A stretch of 64,000 nucleotides of DNA from Phocoena phocoena (taxonomy: Eukaryota; Chordata; Mammalia; Artiodactyla; Phocoenidae). The notes below the pieces were generated by a model, which saw only the letters and a list, made by a program, of their open reading frames with translations, made no database searches and was not told the DNA's origin. Positions 20,570-32,489 of the stretch are shown here, one piece after another; position 1 is the first letter of the stretch; the number at the start of each line of letters is the position of its first letter. The translations under genes were made by a program, and so were the position numbers. The stretch lies in contig NC_089220.1 of NCBI RefSeq assembly GCF_963924675.1, positions 118,870,697-118,934,696 on the forward strand, given 5' to 3'.

Positions 20570-20805
20570 GGGACCACTAGGTAGAATGATGAAGACCGGA
20601 AACATCTCATTAAGAGATGGAGCTCGGTATACAGGCTGACCCGGGCAGCTCACAGCATCTCCCTGTGCTTCAGTCTCCTCATCTTTAAAATGGGTACAAA
20701 ACCACATCTCGTAGGCTTCTTGTAAAGATGGAAGACCACAAAGGTTAGTGGAGAGCCTGGCTATGTGGTAAGTGCTGCATGAATTATTATTATTACACTT
20801 ATTAT
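20570..20805 (+). mobile_element. MIR SINE
   Basis: 'ctgtgcttcagtctcctcatctttaaaatggg', 'ggcttcttgtaaagatgg' and 'ggtaagtgctgcatgaattattattattac' follow the MIR consensus. It lies about 115 bases upstream (in gene orientation) of the 49-nt exon. Confidence 0.75.
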
Positions 20806-20824
20806 ATTATACTTCCGCATAAGT

Positions 20825-20905
20825 CTCAGAACCTAGCACAGGCTCTGCGTTTAGGATACCCTCAGCCCACCTCTAATAAATGCTCAATGAATTCGTAAGT
20901 GAATT
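20825..20905 (+). mobile_element. L2 3' tail
   Basis: 'cagaacctagcacaggctctgcg' and 'taataaatgctcaatgaattcg' are the L2 terminus. Confidence 0.6.
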
Positions 20906-21068
20906 TTCTGTTTTTTCAGCTATACAAGGAAAGATTTGAACTGATCCCTGTTTCTCAAAGTAGATTGTAAGGAATGCTAGTTCCACAGAAAGTTAATGAT
21001 TGTTACTCAATAAAAAGTTACTAGGGTTGGATAAGTTTTAGAAAATTTGGGTCAAAGTTAAGTGGATA

Positions 21069-21424
21069 GGGCTTCCCTGGTGGCTCAGTGGTTAAGAATC
21101 TGCCTGCCAATGTAAGGCACACAGGTTTGAGTCCTGGGCCGGGAAGATCCCACATGCCACGGAGCAACTAAGCCCATGTGCCACAACTACTGAGCGTGCG
21201 CTCTAGAGCCCGTGAGCCACAACTACGGAGCCCGCGAGCCACAACTACTGAAGCCCATGCGCCTAGAGCCCACGCTCCACAACAAGAGAAGCCACCTCAA
21301 TGAGAAACCCGTGCATCACAATGAAGAGTAGCCCCCACTCGCCACAACTAGAGAAAGCCCGTGCACTGGAACGAAGACCCAGTGCAGGCAAAAATAAATA
21401 AAAATTTTTTAAAATTATAAAAAA
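21069..21424 (+). mobile_element. CHR-1-type SINE (long form)
   Basis: tRNA-derived head, long 'gagcaactaagccc' body and A/T-rich tail. Flanked by perfect 'aaagttaagtggata' duplications. The B box is altered ('aggtttgagtcctgg'). Confidence 0.94.
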
Positions 21425-21889
21425 AAGTTAAGTGGATATTTTTCTCTGCAGGACCTTTTAGTGCCATTAATATGCTATCATGTATCACTGTGCTCCAAAA
21501 GGGATTACAGTATCAGTTTTTCCCAAACTCACTGGCCCACGCACCCTTTTGTCATGTAGCACCTGGAGGGACTAGTGTTCTATGGACCATCTTTTGGGAA
21601 ACCTTTGACTAGATGATCGCGAACGTTCACACATAGACATGAGGCCACCAACAATGAAATCTTTCCTGAGTAGGTTTGGAAGTGGAGAGAAGACACAGAA
21701 TCTCAGAGCTGGTGGGCCCCTTAGGGCATTTGATCCCCTCCCTTCAGGAACACAAGATCCTGGTGAAAAGGGGGTGCCTCTAAGGGGGCATGGGGATGGT
21801 GAAGTCAAACCTCACTGCCTTGGTGGGTTGTTTACAAGCTGGACCTGCCTGCCTGCCTTGATGAGGAAGAATTAGGTGCCCTAGAACAC

Positions 21890-22058
21890 CAGAGACAGCA
21901 CTGGCTGGGGAGTCCTCACTTCTGGCTTGGCCTTCAGCCTCCCGGGGCCATGTCAAAGGCACTCCGGACGTCAGCCTCCCCATCTGTAAAACTCCTTAGC
22001 CTCCAGGGTTATTGACAGTTAAATGAGAAAATGTATCTGACCTGTAAAGCACCATGTA
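21890..22058 (+). mobile_element. MIR SINE
   Basis: 'cagcctccccatctgtaaaactcc', 'gggttattgacagttaaatgagaaaatgtatctgacctgtaaagcacc' fit the 3' half of MIR. Confidence 0.7.
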
Positions 22059-22086
22059 GTTGATGGTGATGGTGATGATGATGATA
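22059..22086. repeat. (GATGGT/GAT)n microsatellite
   Basis: 'gatggtgatggtgatgatgatgat' grown at the end of the MIR. Confidence 0.85.
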
Positions 22087-22708
22087 AATTATCTGATGGC
22101 CCAAAGATTCGGCCGTCACCCACTGTCCTTCCTGTCCAGAGGGAGCAATTGGCTGGAGCCTGCTGCAAAGCGGCCGGTACCCATCCCTGAAGATCCCGAG
22201 GGTGTCTCTGGAAAGGGGAGCTCTGCCTTGAGGTGCTCCCTTCTCCTCGAAGGAATAATGTAGGTGCTTCAGGGAGATTTCTTCCCCATGGTCCATCAAG
22301 GGAAAGCTTGAAGGAGGCCCCAGCTGTTGGAAAGTGGGACAAAGCTCATGGCTCTTCAAGGAAATTTGGCTTTCAGGTGACGGGGGAAGAGGAGGGAGGC
22401 ATTTTTGGACAAGCAGAGGATGATTGATGGGACACCCTCGCCCATGGCCAAGAGCATGGGGTGAGAAGCGAGGAGAGCTGCCAGGCAGAAGAGAGGGTTC
22501 TCACTGAGGACAAGCAGAAGACTGGGGGACAGAGGTGAGCGGAGGCCAGACAGAAGGCCATCAATGAAGGCCTGCTTCACGCGCTGCAGATGGGTTTCAA
22601 AGTCCCCCGTGGAACCACTTCTCTCCACCTTCCTGCAGGTTCACGAGGGCCACCCAAAAGCAACAGGCTACAGGGTAAACCCCAGACTGATACCATGTGG
22701 AGCTCAGT
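22087..22708. other. Single-copy intron, nothing recognised
   Basis: No coding match, RNA gene or recognised repeat. Confidence 0.4.
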
Positions 22709-22913
22709 AGGGTTGCCAGAGAAAATACGGGACAAGCAGTTATATCTCAGGGTTATATCTCAGGTAAACAATCTATCAACGATTTTCTAGTATAAGTATG
22801 TCCCAAATGTTGTATAGGATATACTTACACTAAAAAAATTTATTCATTGTTTATCTGAAACTCAAATTTAAATGGGTGTCCTCTATTCTTGTTTGCTAAA
22901 CTGACAGCCCTAA
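22709..22913. mobile_element. Palindromic DNA-transposon relic
   Basis: 'gggttgccagagaaaatacgggac' at the left and 'gggtgtcctctattcttgtttgctaaactgacagccct' at the right are diverged inverted copies. The centre 'agtataagtatgtcccaaatgttgtataggatatacttacact' is itself palindromic. Typical of an old MITE; family not named. Confidence 0.7.
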
Positions 22914-23880
22914 ATTCAGAGCAGAGGGGTCTTGAGGGGGCCTGGTGAGGGTGGCTGGGATTTGGTCAGAGGAATGCATGGGATCCCTGGGATACAGATT
23001 AGAAGACAGTGTCAGGAAAGGAAAGACCACGTGAAGGACACCTGTGGGAGGACTGAGCGTGTCTGTCCAGGAGACCAGGAAAGAAGGACCAGAGTGGTCA
23101 GGGACAGCCGCGCCCTACCTGGCACAGAGAATCCTGGAGGCTCCACCCACAGGTGCTATCAGCTGTGTATGCTTTTGCCTATGAAAGACCCTTTGAATTG
23201 TAAGGTACCTTTGGCCATCATTACTTGGCTGACCTCCTCTCCTCCTGATGCATCCCGAGAGTGTCACCCCTCCTTTTCCCATAGTGTGACATCCCCGTCC
23301 CCTTCCGCTGGCCCTATTTTAATCTTTCGCACCTCTCACCCCAGTTCTCGCCCAGCCTCCAGCTGCCTCGGCACTCCCTCTGGAAGTTTCCTGCGGCCTC
23401 CTACCCTCCTGCCCTCCTCCCCGGTTCCCAAAGGAGACCCAGCTCCAATTCCACATCCTCTCTAAAACCCAGTCCAATCGTCTGTGGCCCCTACACTGAT
23501 GCCATTTCACTGTCACCTGAAATCGGAGGCAAGCACCCTCCGCAGTGATAATGAAAAGGGCAGCTGCCAAAGCCGTCTGCCTGGGCTGGTGCCAGGCTGA
23601 GCAACCAGGGGAAGACTCGCCTGCACGTCCAGTGTGAGAAGCGGAGCACCTGATCTCATCTGTGTCTTGTGCACCCCAGAAGCGTGGGGTGCATCCCTCA
23701 GAGACCGGGCCTTCTACCCTGAGCGGAAGGTCCCATGGGGAGAAAGGGATGAAACAAACCATTTGTTTCTTCAAGTGGCAGGCTTTCCCTCTAAAAAGGA
23801 GACTCCACACTTGACCTGCCTCTCCATGGGAACGAAAAGTCATTTTATGTTGCAGCTTCAAATGTTAAGATGTTGCTTTT
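22914..23880. other. Intron, nothing recognised
   Basis: The longest frames (22932-23465 plus, 23319-23861 minus) overlap on opposite strands and show no known domain. Confidence 0.4.
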
Positions 23881-24003
23881 GGGACTTCCCTGGCGGTCCA
23901 GTGGCTAAGACTTCACGCTCCCAATGCAGGGGGCCTGGGTTCGATCCCTGGTTGGGGAACTAAGATCCCGCGTGCTGCAAGGCGCAGCCAGAAAAAAGAA
24001 GAA
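23881..24003 (+). mobile_element. Short CHR-related tRNA SINE
   Basis: Head 'gggacttccctggcggtccagtgg', B box 'gggttcgatccctgg', then 'ggggaactaagatcccgcgtgctgc' and an A-rich tail. Perfect 'aagatgttgctttt' duplications at 23867-23880 and 24004-24017. Confidence 0.94.
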
Positions 24004-24239
24004 AAGATGTTGCTTTTCATTTTCTTGTTTGATCAGAAAAACTTCCTAAGCAGACCCAGGTTTGGTTATTGGGAAGCAGTCGGTGCAATAGTCCAAAGCT
24101 GGCAATGCAAGCCTTGCCCTGGCACCACGGCGCTCCTCGGCCTCGGGAAGCAGCCAGGGAGGGGCCAGGAAGGTGGCAGCACTCAGAAACCAGGCAGGGA
24201 GGGGAAGGTCTGGAAGTCAAGTGAACGCCAGACACCCCA

Positions 24240-24420
24240 TGTACTAGTCAGGCACTGTGTTCAACACAGGCCACGGCTCTAGGGCAGCTGACATTCCAGT
24301 GGGTGAGGGTCAAACAACAAACATAACGAATTAGGAAACGAGATGGTGTCCTACAGGGTGGTAGGTACTGTGGGAGAAAAGGGGGGCATGAAGGGTGACA
24401 TTTTAAACTAGGTGGTCAGG
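24240..24420 (-). mobile_element. L2 relic, reverse
   Basis: 'caggcactgtgttcaac', 'gctgacattccagtgggtg' and 'gggtggtaggtactgtgg' resemble the antisense L2 3' end. Confidence 0.45.
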
Positions 24421-24877
24421 GTAGGCCTCACCCAGAAGGGCTTCCCCTTCAGGGCTGGGGGCAGCTGACCTAACCCCACCCCGAGCAGGTGTTGCAGGTG
24501 TTCCCACAGCCCAGGGGGCAACCAACGCAGTTCCCAAAAAAGCCCAAGGCAGCTGCAAAGTGGAGCCCATACTCACTGCCCTGGTCCTGTGCTTCCACTG
24601 CCGCACCAGCCCAGTGGTTCCCCCCACCTCTGCTCTGCCTTCCACTACAAACCCCTCAACCATGCCCGTCTGGGGGTGACTTCCTGAAACCCCCTTTGTG
24701 CACAAGTTCAAGGGGTGCTATTTGCACACAGTCTATGTGAACCCCAGGACAATACACACAGGGGAGGGCTCAACTGAAGCGGATGGAGGGAGACCACCCA
24801 TCCAAGAAAGGATGGTGTCCAGGGATACAGTAGCGGCTGAGGAGTGGCGGCAGGGGGGCTGCAATCTGTTTCCAGGT

Positions 24878-25052
24878 CAGTGGTTCTCAACCCTGGCTGA
24901 TCCGAGGACCACTAACAGAGCTTTTAAAAATCCCAGTGCCTGGGCCACACACCAGACCACGCAAACCACACACTATGGGGTGGGACCCAGGCCTTAGCAT
25001 GTTTTGATCTCCTTAGGTGATTCCCACATGCAGCTGAGCTTGAGAACCACTG
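24878..25052. mobile_element. hAT-type MITE with 13-bp TIRs
   Basis: Starts 'cagtggttctcaa' and ends 'ttgagaaccactg', a perfect inverted pair. Internal 'cccagtgcctgggccac' and 'gtgggacccaggcc' are also partly inverted. Flanks 'ttccaggt' and 'tccttggt' may be a decayed 8-bp duplication. Confidence 0.85.
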
Positions 25053-25079
25053 TCCTTGGTCCTTGACGCTCAGTGGGCT

Positions 25080-25203
25080 CCGTAGACCAGCAGCATCAGC
25101 ATCACGTGGACCTTGTCAGAAATGCGGACTCTTGGGCCTTCCCATACCCACTGCAAAGTGTCTGCATCTCAGTGAGATCCTGGGTGATTTAGGTGACAAC
25201 CAC
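25080..25203. mobile_element. MER5A element
   Basis: 'agaccagcagcatcagcatcacgtgg', 'cttgtcagaaatgcggactcttgggcc', 'ctgcatctcagtgagatcc' and 'aaccactg' match MER5A. Confidence 0.85.
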
Positions 25204-27069
25204 TGCTTTGGATTTAAAAAGAGGTAACGGGTAGCTCAGGAGGTGGGCAGGGCATGGCAAAGGGAGTCTGGGTGCAGGAGAGATGAAGCAGTGAAGGCAA
25301 GCAGGTCCCCAGCCAGCCCTTGGGGCCGAGGTGCAGGACCCAACACTGAGGGAATGGGGAAGCAGGTAGGCTCCCTGGGGAGCAGAAAGTAGCACTGAGA
25401 CTGAGTGTATGTGTTTGGGGGCATCGAGGGCTTCTTAGCCCAGACCTGAGGCTGAAGCCAGAGTCCAAGCAGGCTCTGGGCTTCCAGCTCCTTGAAGAGC
25501 AGGACCATGGACCCCAAGACTCCAGAAAAGAGGCTTGGATGAAGCAGAAGACTTTCTGGCTGCCCCAGTGTTTGGAAGTCCCAGCTACTAATAACATTTC
25601 CTCTGAAATTCAAATGACTCAGATATTCCTAGGAGACTGGGTTTTAGTAGAAAAGTAGAATCTTTCCAGCTTCAAAATATCCCTGAGTGATTAAATAATG
25701 ACTCAAGGAGTTTAATGGGTCAAAAGGGAAATCAGCATTGACTCTTTAATTAGAAAAGACACCTTCCTCCATCTCTTGAGCGTTCAGCCCATCAAAGCCC
25801 TAGAGCTGGTTTTCAGGGTGGCATTATCCCCAGGATCACCACCAGAGGGCAGGCGTCTCTCAATTTCCTATCGGTGCAGTGGCAGCGAGGGGACAGCTCC
25901 AGGAGGCCGGCTTCGGCTGCCAAAGTCTGTAAATACCAACCAGATGGCATCTCCTGGCAGGCAGGTGACTGTTCTACTGTGTGGGTGCACCCGTCACTCC
26001 TGCGGCCTCAGAGAAACCCTGGAGAGGGAGGAGAGGCCGAGTACCCTTACTTCTTCTGCTTTCTATACTTAGGTGTCTTCATAAAAGTTGGAGAGGATAA
26101 CTTTTAGAATATTAAAATGAACTCTGGCAAGTTTCTGATGAATCCTTTAATGAGGTCAAGCCACGAGAGTGGCCCAGAAGGAGGCGGCTCCAGGTCACTG
26201 CTCCATCAGGCAGCATTCCCAAGCCTGGCACTGAAACAGCCCCGTTCTGAAAGGTAGAGCAGAATTGCTCTGTGCAGTGCCAGGATGGCAGGGGCTGTGT
26301 TTGCTCCTGGGGGGGGGGGTCTGGCTTCTCCCACCCTGGCAATCCACAGTGTGGCTGCCAGGCTGGCGTGGCTGGGAGGATGCACGATGGGGGGAAGGGG
26401 CGGTGGCGAGGTATGGGGGTTGTGGAGACCCCCAAGTTGCTTGCAAAGTCCACAGGCAGGGGACAGTCATGATGTCCCTGGAGGAGGCAGAAGATCACAG
26501 AAGAGCTTATTTCCCAGTAGGTGGCCAGACCAGATGGCCTGCCAGTCCTACTCAATGGAGATTTCCATCCATCAAGTCCCCAAAGAAAGGGCGTGTAGTT
26601 GAAGCCTTAATGAAGTCTGGGGTGCTGAGCCTCCCCAACCTGTCTCAACTATGACCTTGGGAGGCACTGCTAGATCAGAGCCTCAGAACCCTTCTGCGTT
26701 GCAGAGCTCTCCAGGGCATGAAAACCGTGGCCCCATACCTGAACAGTGCACAAAACCACAATACTGTGCATAACATTCCAAGGGGTGCACGGACCCCTTG
26801 ATTCTCACTGATAGGTCTTCTAAGGATACCTGGGATCCGAGTTCAAACCCCGGGACCGGGCAGTTGAGACCCGTCCAGGCCCTGAGATGCTCCAATTCTG
26901 TGATGCTAAACACCTGCTGCCTGGAGCCACAGACCTGGTGGTGTTTTTGTCAGCAGAACATCCTATGGCCCCACTTGATTTTTCTTTACTGTATTTATTC
27001 CCGAGGATTAAAATACTGTCAGAGAAAGCCACGAAGCTGACTTAAATCCATCTTCTGGCACTGACCTGG
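25204..27069. other. Mostly single-copy intron
   Basis: Includes an A/T-rich single-copy block (25610-25790) and a run of 13 G at 26308-26320. Open frames near 25214-25613 (minus) and 26195-26654 overlap one another in several phases with no recognisable product. Confidence 0.4.
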
Positions 27070-27175
27070 GTTTTATTTTTATTGATTTAGCAAACACTTA
27101 TAAGGCACTTACTATGTATGTATGCTATTCCGAGCACTTTACAAATGTTAACTCATCTAGTAGTTTTAAAAGACA
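27070..27175 (-). mobile_element. MIR or L2 relic, reverse
   Basis: 'tagcaaacacttataaggcacttactatg' and 'attccgagcactttacaaatgttaactcatc'. Confidence 0.65.
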
Positions 27176-27239
27176 ATTCCTTCTATTTTTTTCTCTGTTG
27201 ACAAACAATGGGGAAAGCCAGACCCTTCCAACTGTCTAG

Positions 27240-27430
27240 GTTTTGGTGGTAACTGTAGCCCCACCGCTGCCTGAACTCTGAGTGCGATCTTTGATCCCCA
27301 GTTTCCTAAGCTCCCAAATGGGAATAAGGACTATCTTACTGCAGAATTGTTGTTCTAAAATACTAAAAATAACATACATAAAGCCCATAACACAACGCTT
27401 ACGACACGGCTACCATTCGTATGTACTATG
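27240..27430 (+). mobile_element. MIR SINE
   Basis: 'ccccagtttcctaagctcccaaatgggaataagg' and 'gcagaattgttgttctaaaatactaaaaataacatacataaagcccataacacaacgc' follow the MIR order. Confidence 0.65.
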
Positions 27431-29579
27431 ATGATTTAGGCTTGTGAGCATCAGAAAAGGGACTAATCATCTAGATATGGGCAGTTTCGACATCCGTTCC
27501 ATTCTGCACGTAGTCATTACACGCTCAACAAGTGCCAGGCACTGTAGAGTGCCCAGGGCCTTCATCCGCATGGAGCCCGCAGCCTGATAAGGGAATTCAG
27601 ACTATGCAATGAGCTCTTTGCCCCAGTACCCTGAAAAGCTAAACACAAAAAGGGAGAGGAAAAGGCAGGAGAAGGAAATGAGCTCACATGTGCAGAACTT
27701 CTTCAGAGAGACAAAGACCCACCCATGAGAACCATCAACCCAACACCCACAGGGACACCCTTGGACTTCTTTCTCACTCTCGCAGGGAGAACCAGAAGAG
27801 CAGGAAAAGCACTGTCAAGCATCCCCTTTGTTCCTGTACCCAATTCTAAGAGGCAAGCCACAGCAGCACAAAACACCCAGAAATGCGAGCACACAACACA
27901 CTGCAGTCGCAAGGACTCTCAGGTTGGAGGTCAGAGGTGACTCTCCCAGCCCTTGGGGGAACTGAAGAAATTGAAGTTCCCATACGAGCAGCTTCCGTTC
28001 TGCAATCAGAGCTAAAGGTTAGCCCCACTGCCTTGGGGCGGAGGGAGGGAGGAGGGCTGTGTGCAGCTGGGGTCACGGGAGTCTGACATGTTCCTGTTCC
28101 AGAATCTCAGATTTCTTGCACCCTGGGAAATGCAAGCGCTGGGAGAGACAGCAGGGTGTGGTGGCACGAGCCCAGCCCAGGAGCTGTCACCCGCTTGGCG
28201 AGCCACCAACCCCCTCTGGGAACACAATAGCTAATACGCACCATCGGCTGGCCGCCCCTACTTGGGGGAACCCAGGGCATTGCCCACACATCTCTGAAGG
28301 GCTTCCATGGGGTTCAAGCCTACTCAAGGGAGGGAGTGGGGCCCTGCTGGACCAAGGGGCTACAAGACCCTCTCCCACCTCGAGTCCTCAATTCTGGGAA
28401 CTGGCCAGAAGCCTGAGAGTCTCCTTCACGCTATGCTTTGTAGGCAGGGCTGCCCGAATGAGGTCAGCTTCCTACCCTGGTGGGAACCAGTGGGCTACGG
28501 CTTTCAGGCACACCCCACGCCCACTTCTCTGTCCAGCTCTCTCTGGTTCTGAGATGTGGCTTGGCAAATCCCGGGATGGCCAGCTCCCTCTTCTTCTCTT
28601 TGGCTAAAGTTCAGATCTCAAGGGCCTCCGCAGATGACTGGAGACCCCCAAATCCCATAAAGTCAGCTCACTTTCCTTGGGCGACCTGGCCTTGGCTTCA
28701 AGTCCCCCACCCCATTCCACGCAGCGCTCACGCACCCACGCGAAGGTGGTCAGAGGTGCTCTGCCGCCACCTAGTGCTCTCCAGAGGCTGTACACCCTGC
28801 CCTGTGAGTAGGTGGGGACAAGAGGTTTATTTCGCTAAGAAATAATGTATCTGTGGACTTACTGTCTTCTTAATCAATATAAAATCTTTGCAGTTCTTGG
28901 ACTACAGGAAATAGGCTCACCTGTGCTTACCAGAAAATACTTTTTGATCTGAATCAAACCTTTATTTCCTGTTTGGGACATCAAGAACCCTCATGGAAGC
29001 CTAAGCCTACAAAAAATATAAAGAGTCGTGGGTCACAGGGTCAGCTTGGGTCCAGGGACAGCTGGTGTGCCAGAGGAAGAGGCAGAATTTTATTAGAGAC
29101 AAATCTCCTTGGCATCAAGCAAATGGAATAAGGAAGCTCTTTTTAACTTTTTTTCTTCCTTGAGGGAAAAATGAATCAAAGACTTCACAAGCCACGTGAT
29201 GCAGAACTTCTGGACTTTGCACTTGCAAAGTGCAAAGGTCATGGCAGGGATGGAAATGCCTTTTAACCCTGAACCCCAAAAAGCCTTCCCTTCTTCTAAA
29301 AGGATGCTAAGATTGTACTAAGCGAAGTGGGCATGTTCTGAGGCAAATCTGATTTATTTCTTTTAGGATGACTTTGTGGAGGGGGTGTGGAATTAGCAGG
29401 GATGCTCAAAGGTGGGCCAGCCACAGACCATGGCCTTGAGTTGTGGGGAGTGAGAAGCCTGGTCCCTTCCTGTGGTTCTTCCTGGATGCCACACAGGTCT
29501 AGAGCCAGCCCCCAACTCTCCCCAAATGGAAGTGGCCTTCCGCTTCTCTTCTAATCCTTATCTTAACCCAGCCTCACTC
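27431..29579. other. Mostly single-copy intron
   Basis: A short antisense L2 tail may lie at 27530-27600 ('aagtgccaggcactgtagag'). The A/T-rich stretch 28830-29330 has no visible repeat. The 182-codon open frame 28059-28607 shows no family resemblance. Confidence 0.4.
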
Positions 29580-29830
29580 ATCCACTCACTCGCTCAAGTC
29601 ATTCCTTCATTTAATCAACACTCCTCACGTTCCAGGCTCAAAGGATCTGATCTCTGCCCTGAGGGAGCACTTGGTCCAGTACCAGAGTAGAGTTCAGTGT
29701 CATAAGTGCTGAGATAGAAGAAGGTCAAGGGCTATGGGTGCACCAAGGTGAGGCTCTGGCCTGGGTGGGGTGGGAGACAGAAGACTTTCTGGAGGGGATG
29801 GTCCTTGGGCTGGACAGTATGGGAAAAGAG
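29580..29830 (-). mobile_element. L2 relic, reverse
   Basis: 'tcattccttcatttaatcaac', 'tctgccctgagggagcacttgg', 'tcataagtgctgagatagaag' and 'gaagactttctggaggggatgg' are the antisense L2 3' end. Confidence 0.6.
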
Positions 29831-30889
29831 AAGGGAATTGGGGGTTATGGCTCAGGGGGTACCTCCCCTCCTCCCTCTTTGCCTCCAGCCTTTTTTGCTG
29901 GCATATCTAAAATTATTTCAGTCCTTATTTAAAGATGTTGCTATATTGGACCCTGTCATCTTTTCCTAGCCTGACATCTCAAAACCATTAGGTTTTCTTT
30001 CTCTGATTGTTAAGTTCCAGCAGAAATGTGCCATTGGCATCATCTCCAGGCAATAACATCCCTTTCTGTCTACCCAGCCTTCCTCTAAGCTTCTCCCATC
30101 TGGGGGTCTGGCCCTGACCAATCAGGTCAGACCTCTTAGAACCCTAAAATGTAAATAATTACAAAAGGCTGAATATCTTTCATTTCTTACTTTGTTTTTA
30201 TATTTTGACAAAGACTATCATACCTACTCTTCCATGTCCCTCTCTGTACCCTATTTCCACTAAAAAGATGGGTAGCACTATCTCTCGATGTGGCCCACAG
30301 AGTGTCCTCTATAAAAGGGGGTGATGACCCTTGCCTTCACCGCCTTCCTCACACATATATTGTCACCATCATTTTTCCTATCGGCTGTGAGCTTCCCGAG
30401 GGTGGAGGTTCTGCGCTTCTCCGAATTTTCTGCCTGCTGTGGCCTCTTGTCTAGCCCAGACCCTGCAAACCAACCAGGCCTTCAATGTAGTGTAGCTGGT
30501 TGAGAAAGAGTAGAACTCCCAGTCTGTGCCATGAGTTAGCTTCCTGCAAACCCAGTGTCCCTCTTCCAAAGGTGGACAGTTGGTTCACTGAGAAGCAGTT
30601 CTGTGTCTAACTTTCCCACTGTTGAATGGGGTGATGTCCAAAGGCAACCAGGCAGAAGGGGCTCTGGTTACATGGAAACACAAAGCGTTGTCCCCTGGGA
30701 TAGTGGACACAATTCAAACTGTATCTGAGCGAAATAATCGAGCCAACCAAGTTACTGAAGAAACAGTCTGAGAAGGCAGACATGCTTCTAGATCTTTTCC
30801 AAATCAAACACTGACTAGAAAGGAAAAAGGGAAGTTCTAATTCTGGATCAAAAGCTATGAATGGAGGCTTGGCTTTCTTAGAGACTGTG
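29831..30889. other. Intron, nothing firmly recognised
   Basis: No exon, RNA gene or clear repeat seen. T-rich around 29890-30200. Confidence 0.35.
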
Positions 30890-31180
30890 GTGTATTGCGG
30901 GCAATTCTCCAATATCCATCCCACCCTTGACCCATGGGGTAAACAGCAGTGTGTTTTGGGAAATGACACAGTTCAAGGGGTGGCCCTGACTGGGCTGTGG
31001 ATTCCCATACCCCTTACCATGTGACCCAATTCTAGCCAATGGGACATGAGGAGAGAGCAACTAAAGGATTCTGGGAAAGTTCTTTGCTGCTCTTAAAAGA
31101 GAATGATGGGTAGCCATTCTCTGTTGCCAGACATGTATGAAGAAGGATGTGGCCAGATTACCAAGGGTAGCCCTCAAAAA
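30890..31180. mobile_element. Old interspersed repeat, family not named
   Basis: 'accatgtgacccaattctagccaatgggacatgaggagag' also occurs in diverged form near 200 in this window, so it is dispersed. Confidence 0.5.
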
Positions 31181-31690
31181 ATAAGGGGAACCTTACAGCA
31201 TCAGGATGAAGCTAACACTGTTGACAGCAGAGTGGACCGATAGAAGGAATCTGGTCCTTGTTGCTACTGTTGAGGGTCTGGACCAACCTCAAAGCTGCCC
31301 TAGCTCTGGGCTCCATGGGCCATGGGCTGATGAAAACCCTCATTGTCTGAGTCTGAGATAGGCTTCCTGTGGTATGCAGTCCAAAGCACCTGGCTGACAG
31401 GGTTACCAATCCTTTGTGAGAAGGATGATGCAGTGGAGAGATATTAGGGCAGTAGAAAGGTACAGGACTTGGAGATGACAGAACATGAGGACGAAGGAGA
31501 AGGAATTAAGCTGCTCTCTCAGGGTACCGATGTAGTGGGGCGTTGTGGCTGGCTCAGCTGGGGCTCAGAAGTGCTCAAGAACGTCCTCTGTTCCCCTTCC
31601 CCCTCCTCTCTCTGTTCACATCTGCAGACATTCATGGAGATCCGTGTTTTACCACTATTGCAGGAGGAGGAGCATGGCTGGGGGGAAGAT
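31181..31690. other. Intron, weak L2-like or nothing
   Basis: Reads as ordinary intron. A faint antisense L2 similarity may begin near 31440. Confidence 0.35.
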
Positions 31691-31757
31691 GCAAGGAGGG
31701 AAAGGATGATAATGATGATGATGATGGTGATGATGATGGTGATGGTGATGGTGTAGC
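31691..31757. repeat. (GAT)n / (GATGGT)n microsatellite
   Basis: About 55 bases of 'gatgatgatgatggtgat' units. Confidence 0.92.
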
Positions 31758-32489
31758 TGGCATGATGTGTCAGTGCAGCCCCTTGGATTGAACCGGAGAC
31801 CTGGGTGTAGAGAAGTGAAGGCCAGAAGCAAATAGGACTGGAGCAGTGGCCATAAGCAGAGACACTTCTGGGCTCACTGATAGCTTGGTACAGAATCTGG
31901 GGGGAGGGGAGGCTTTTCTTGCCCACCTTGCATGGGCATCCTGTGGCCTTGTGGCTTCTGAAAGGCCCTGAACTGGGCACTAGTGTTCCCACAGTGGACA
32001 CTGTCAGTGTCAGCGGCTTCAATGGGCAGTGGAACATGGACAAGAGGGAGCCAGAGCAGGGGAGGAAGAAGGATGCAAGTTCCAGTGGTGACTATGCCTG
32101 ACCAACTGGCTTCACGGATCTTTGGTGTCTTGGAAGCCACTGGCTCCTGTTGAGGCATGAAGGAGGCTGAGGGTCATTGTAAATGAGCCAACATGCACAT
32201 GTGACTCCCTCTGGTAATGCGTTGGGGAGGCCAGCCAGGTAAGTCTAGATCCACTGACTGGGGCTAGACAGAATACGTTTTAGGAAAAGACAGTTCAGTT
32301 TGGGGCCTTGTTGGGTTTGAGATGGTCAGAAGTCCTGGTTGGGCAGATAATGGTTCCTCAGGCGGGATTTAAGTGCTGTCACCAAAAAGACTATTTTTAG
32401 CAATGACTTGGGTGGAGACAAGAACATTTGCTCAATATTTGCTCAAATATGCAGCCAACTCAGAGGTAGAAGAACAGATAATTCCACAG
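31758..32489. other. Intron, nothing recognised
   Basis: No supported feature. Confidence 0.35.

Noticed and set aside
23319..23861. 180-codon minus-strand open frame
   Set aside because: No recognisable domain and a competing plus-strand frame of equal length over the same bases.
28059..28607. 182-codon plus-strand open frame
   Set aside because: No resemblance to a known protein, no initiation context or exon borders.
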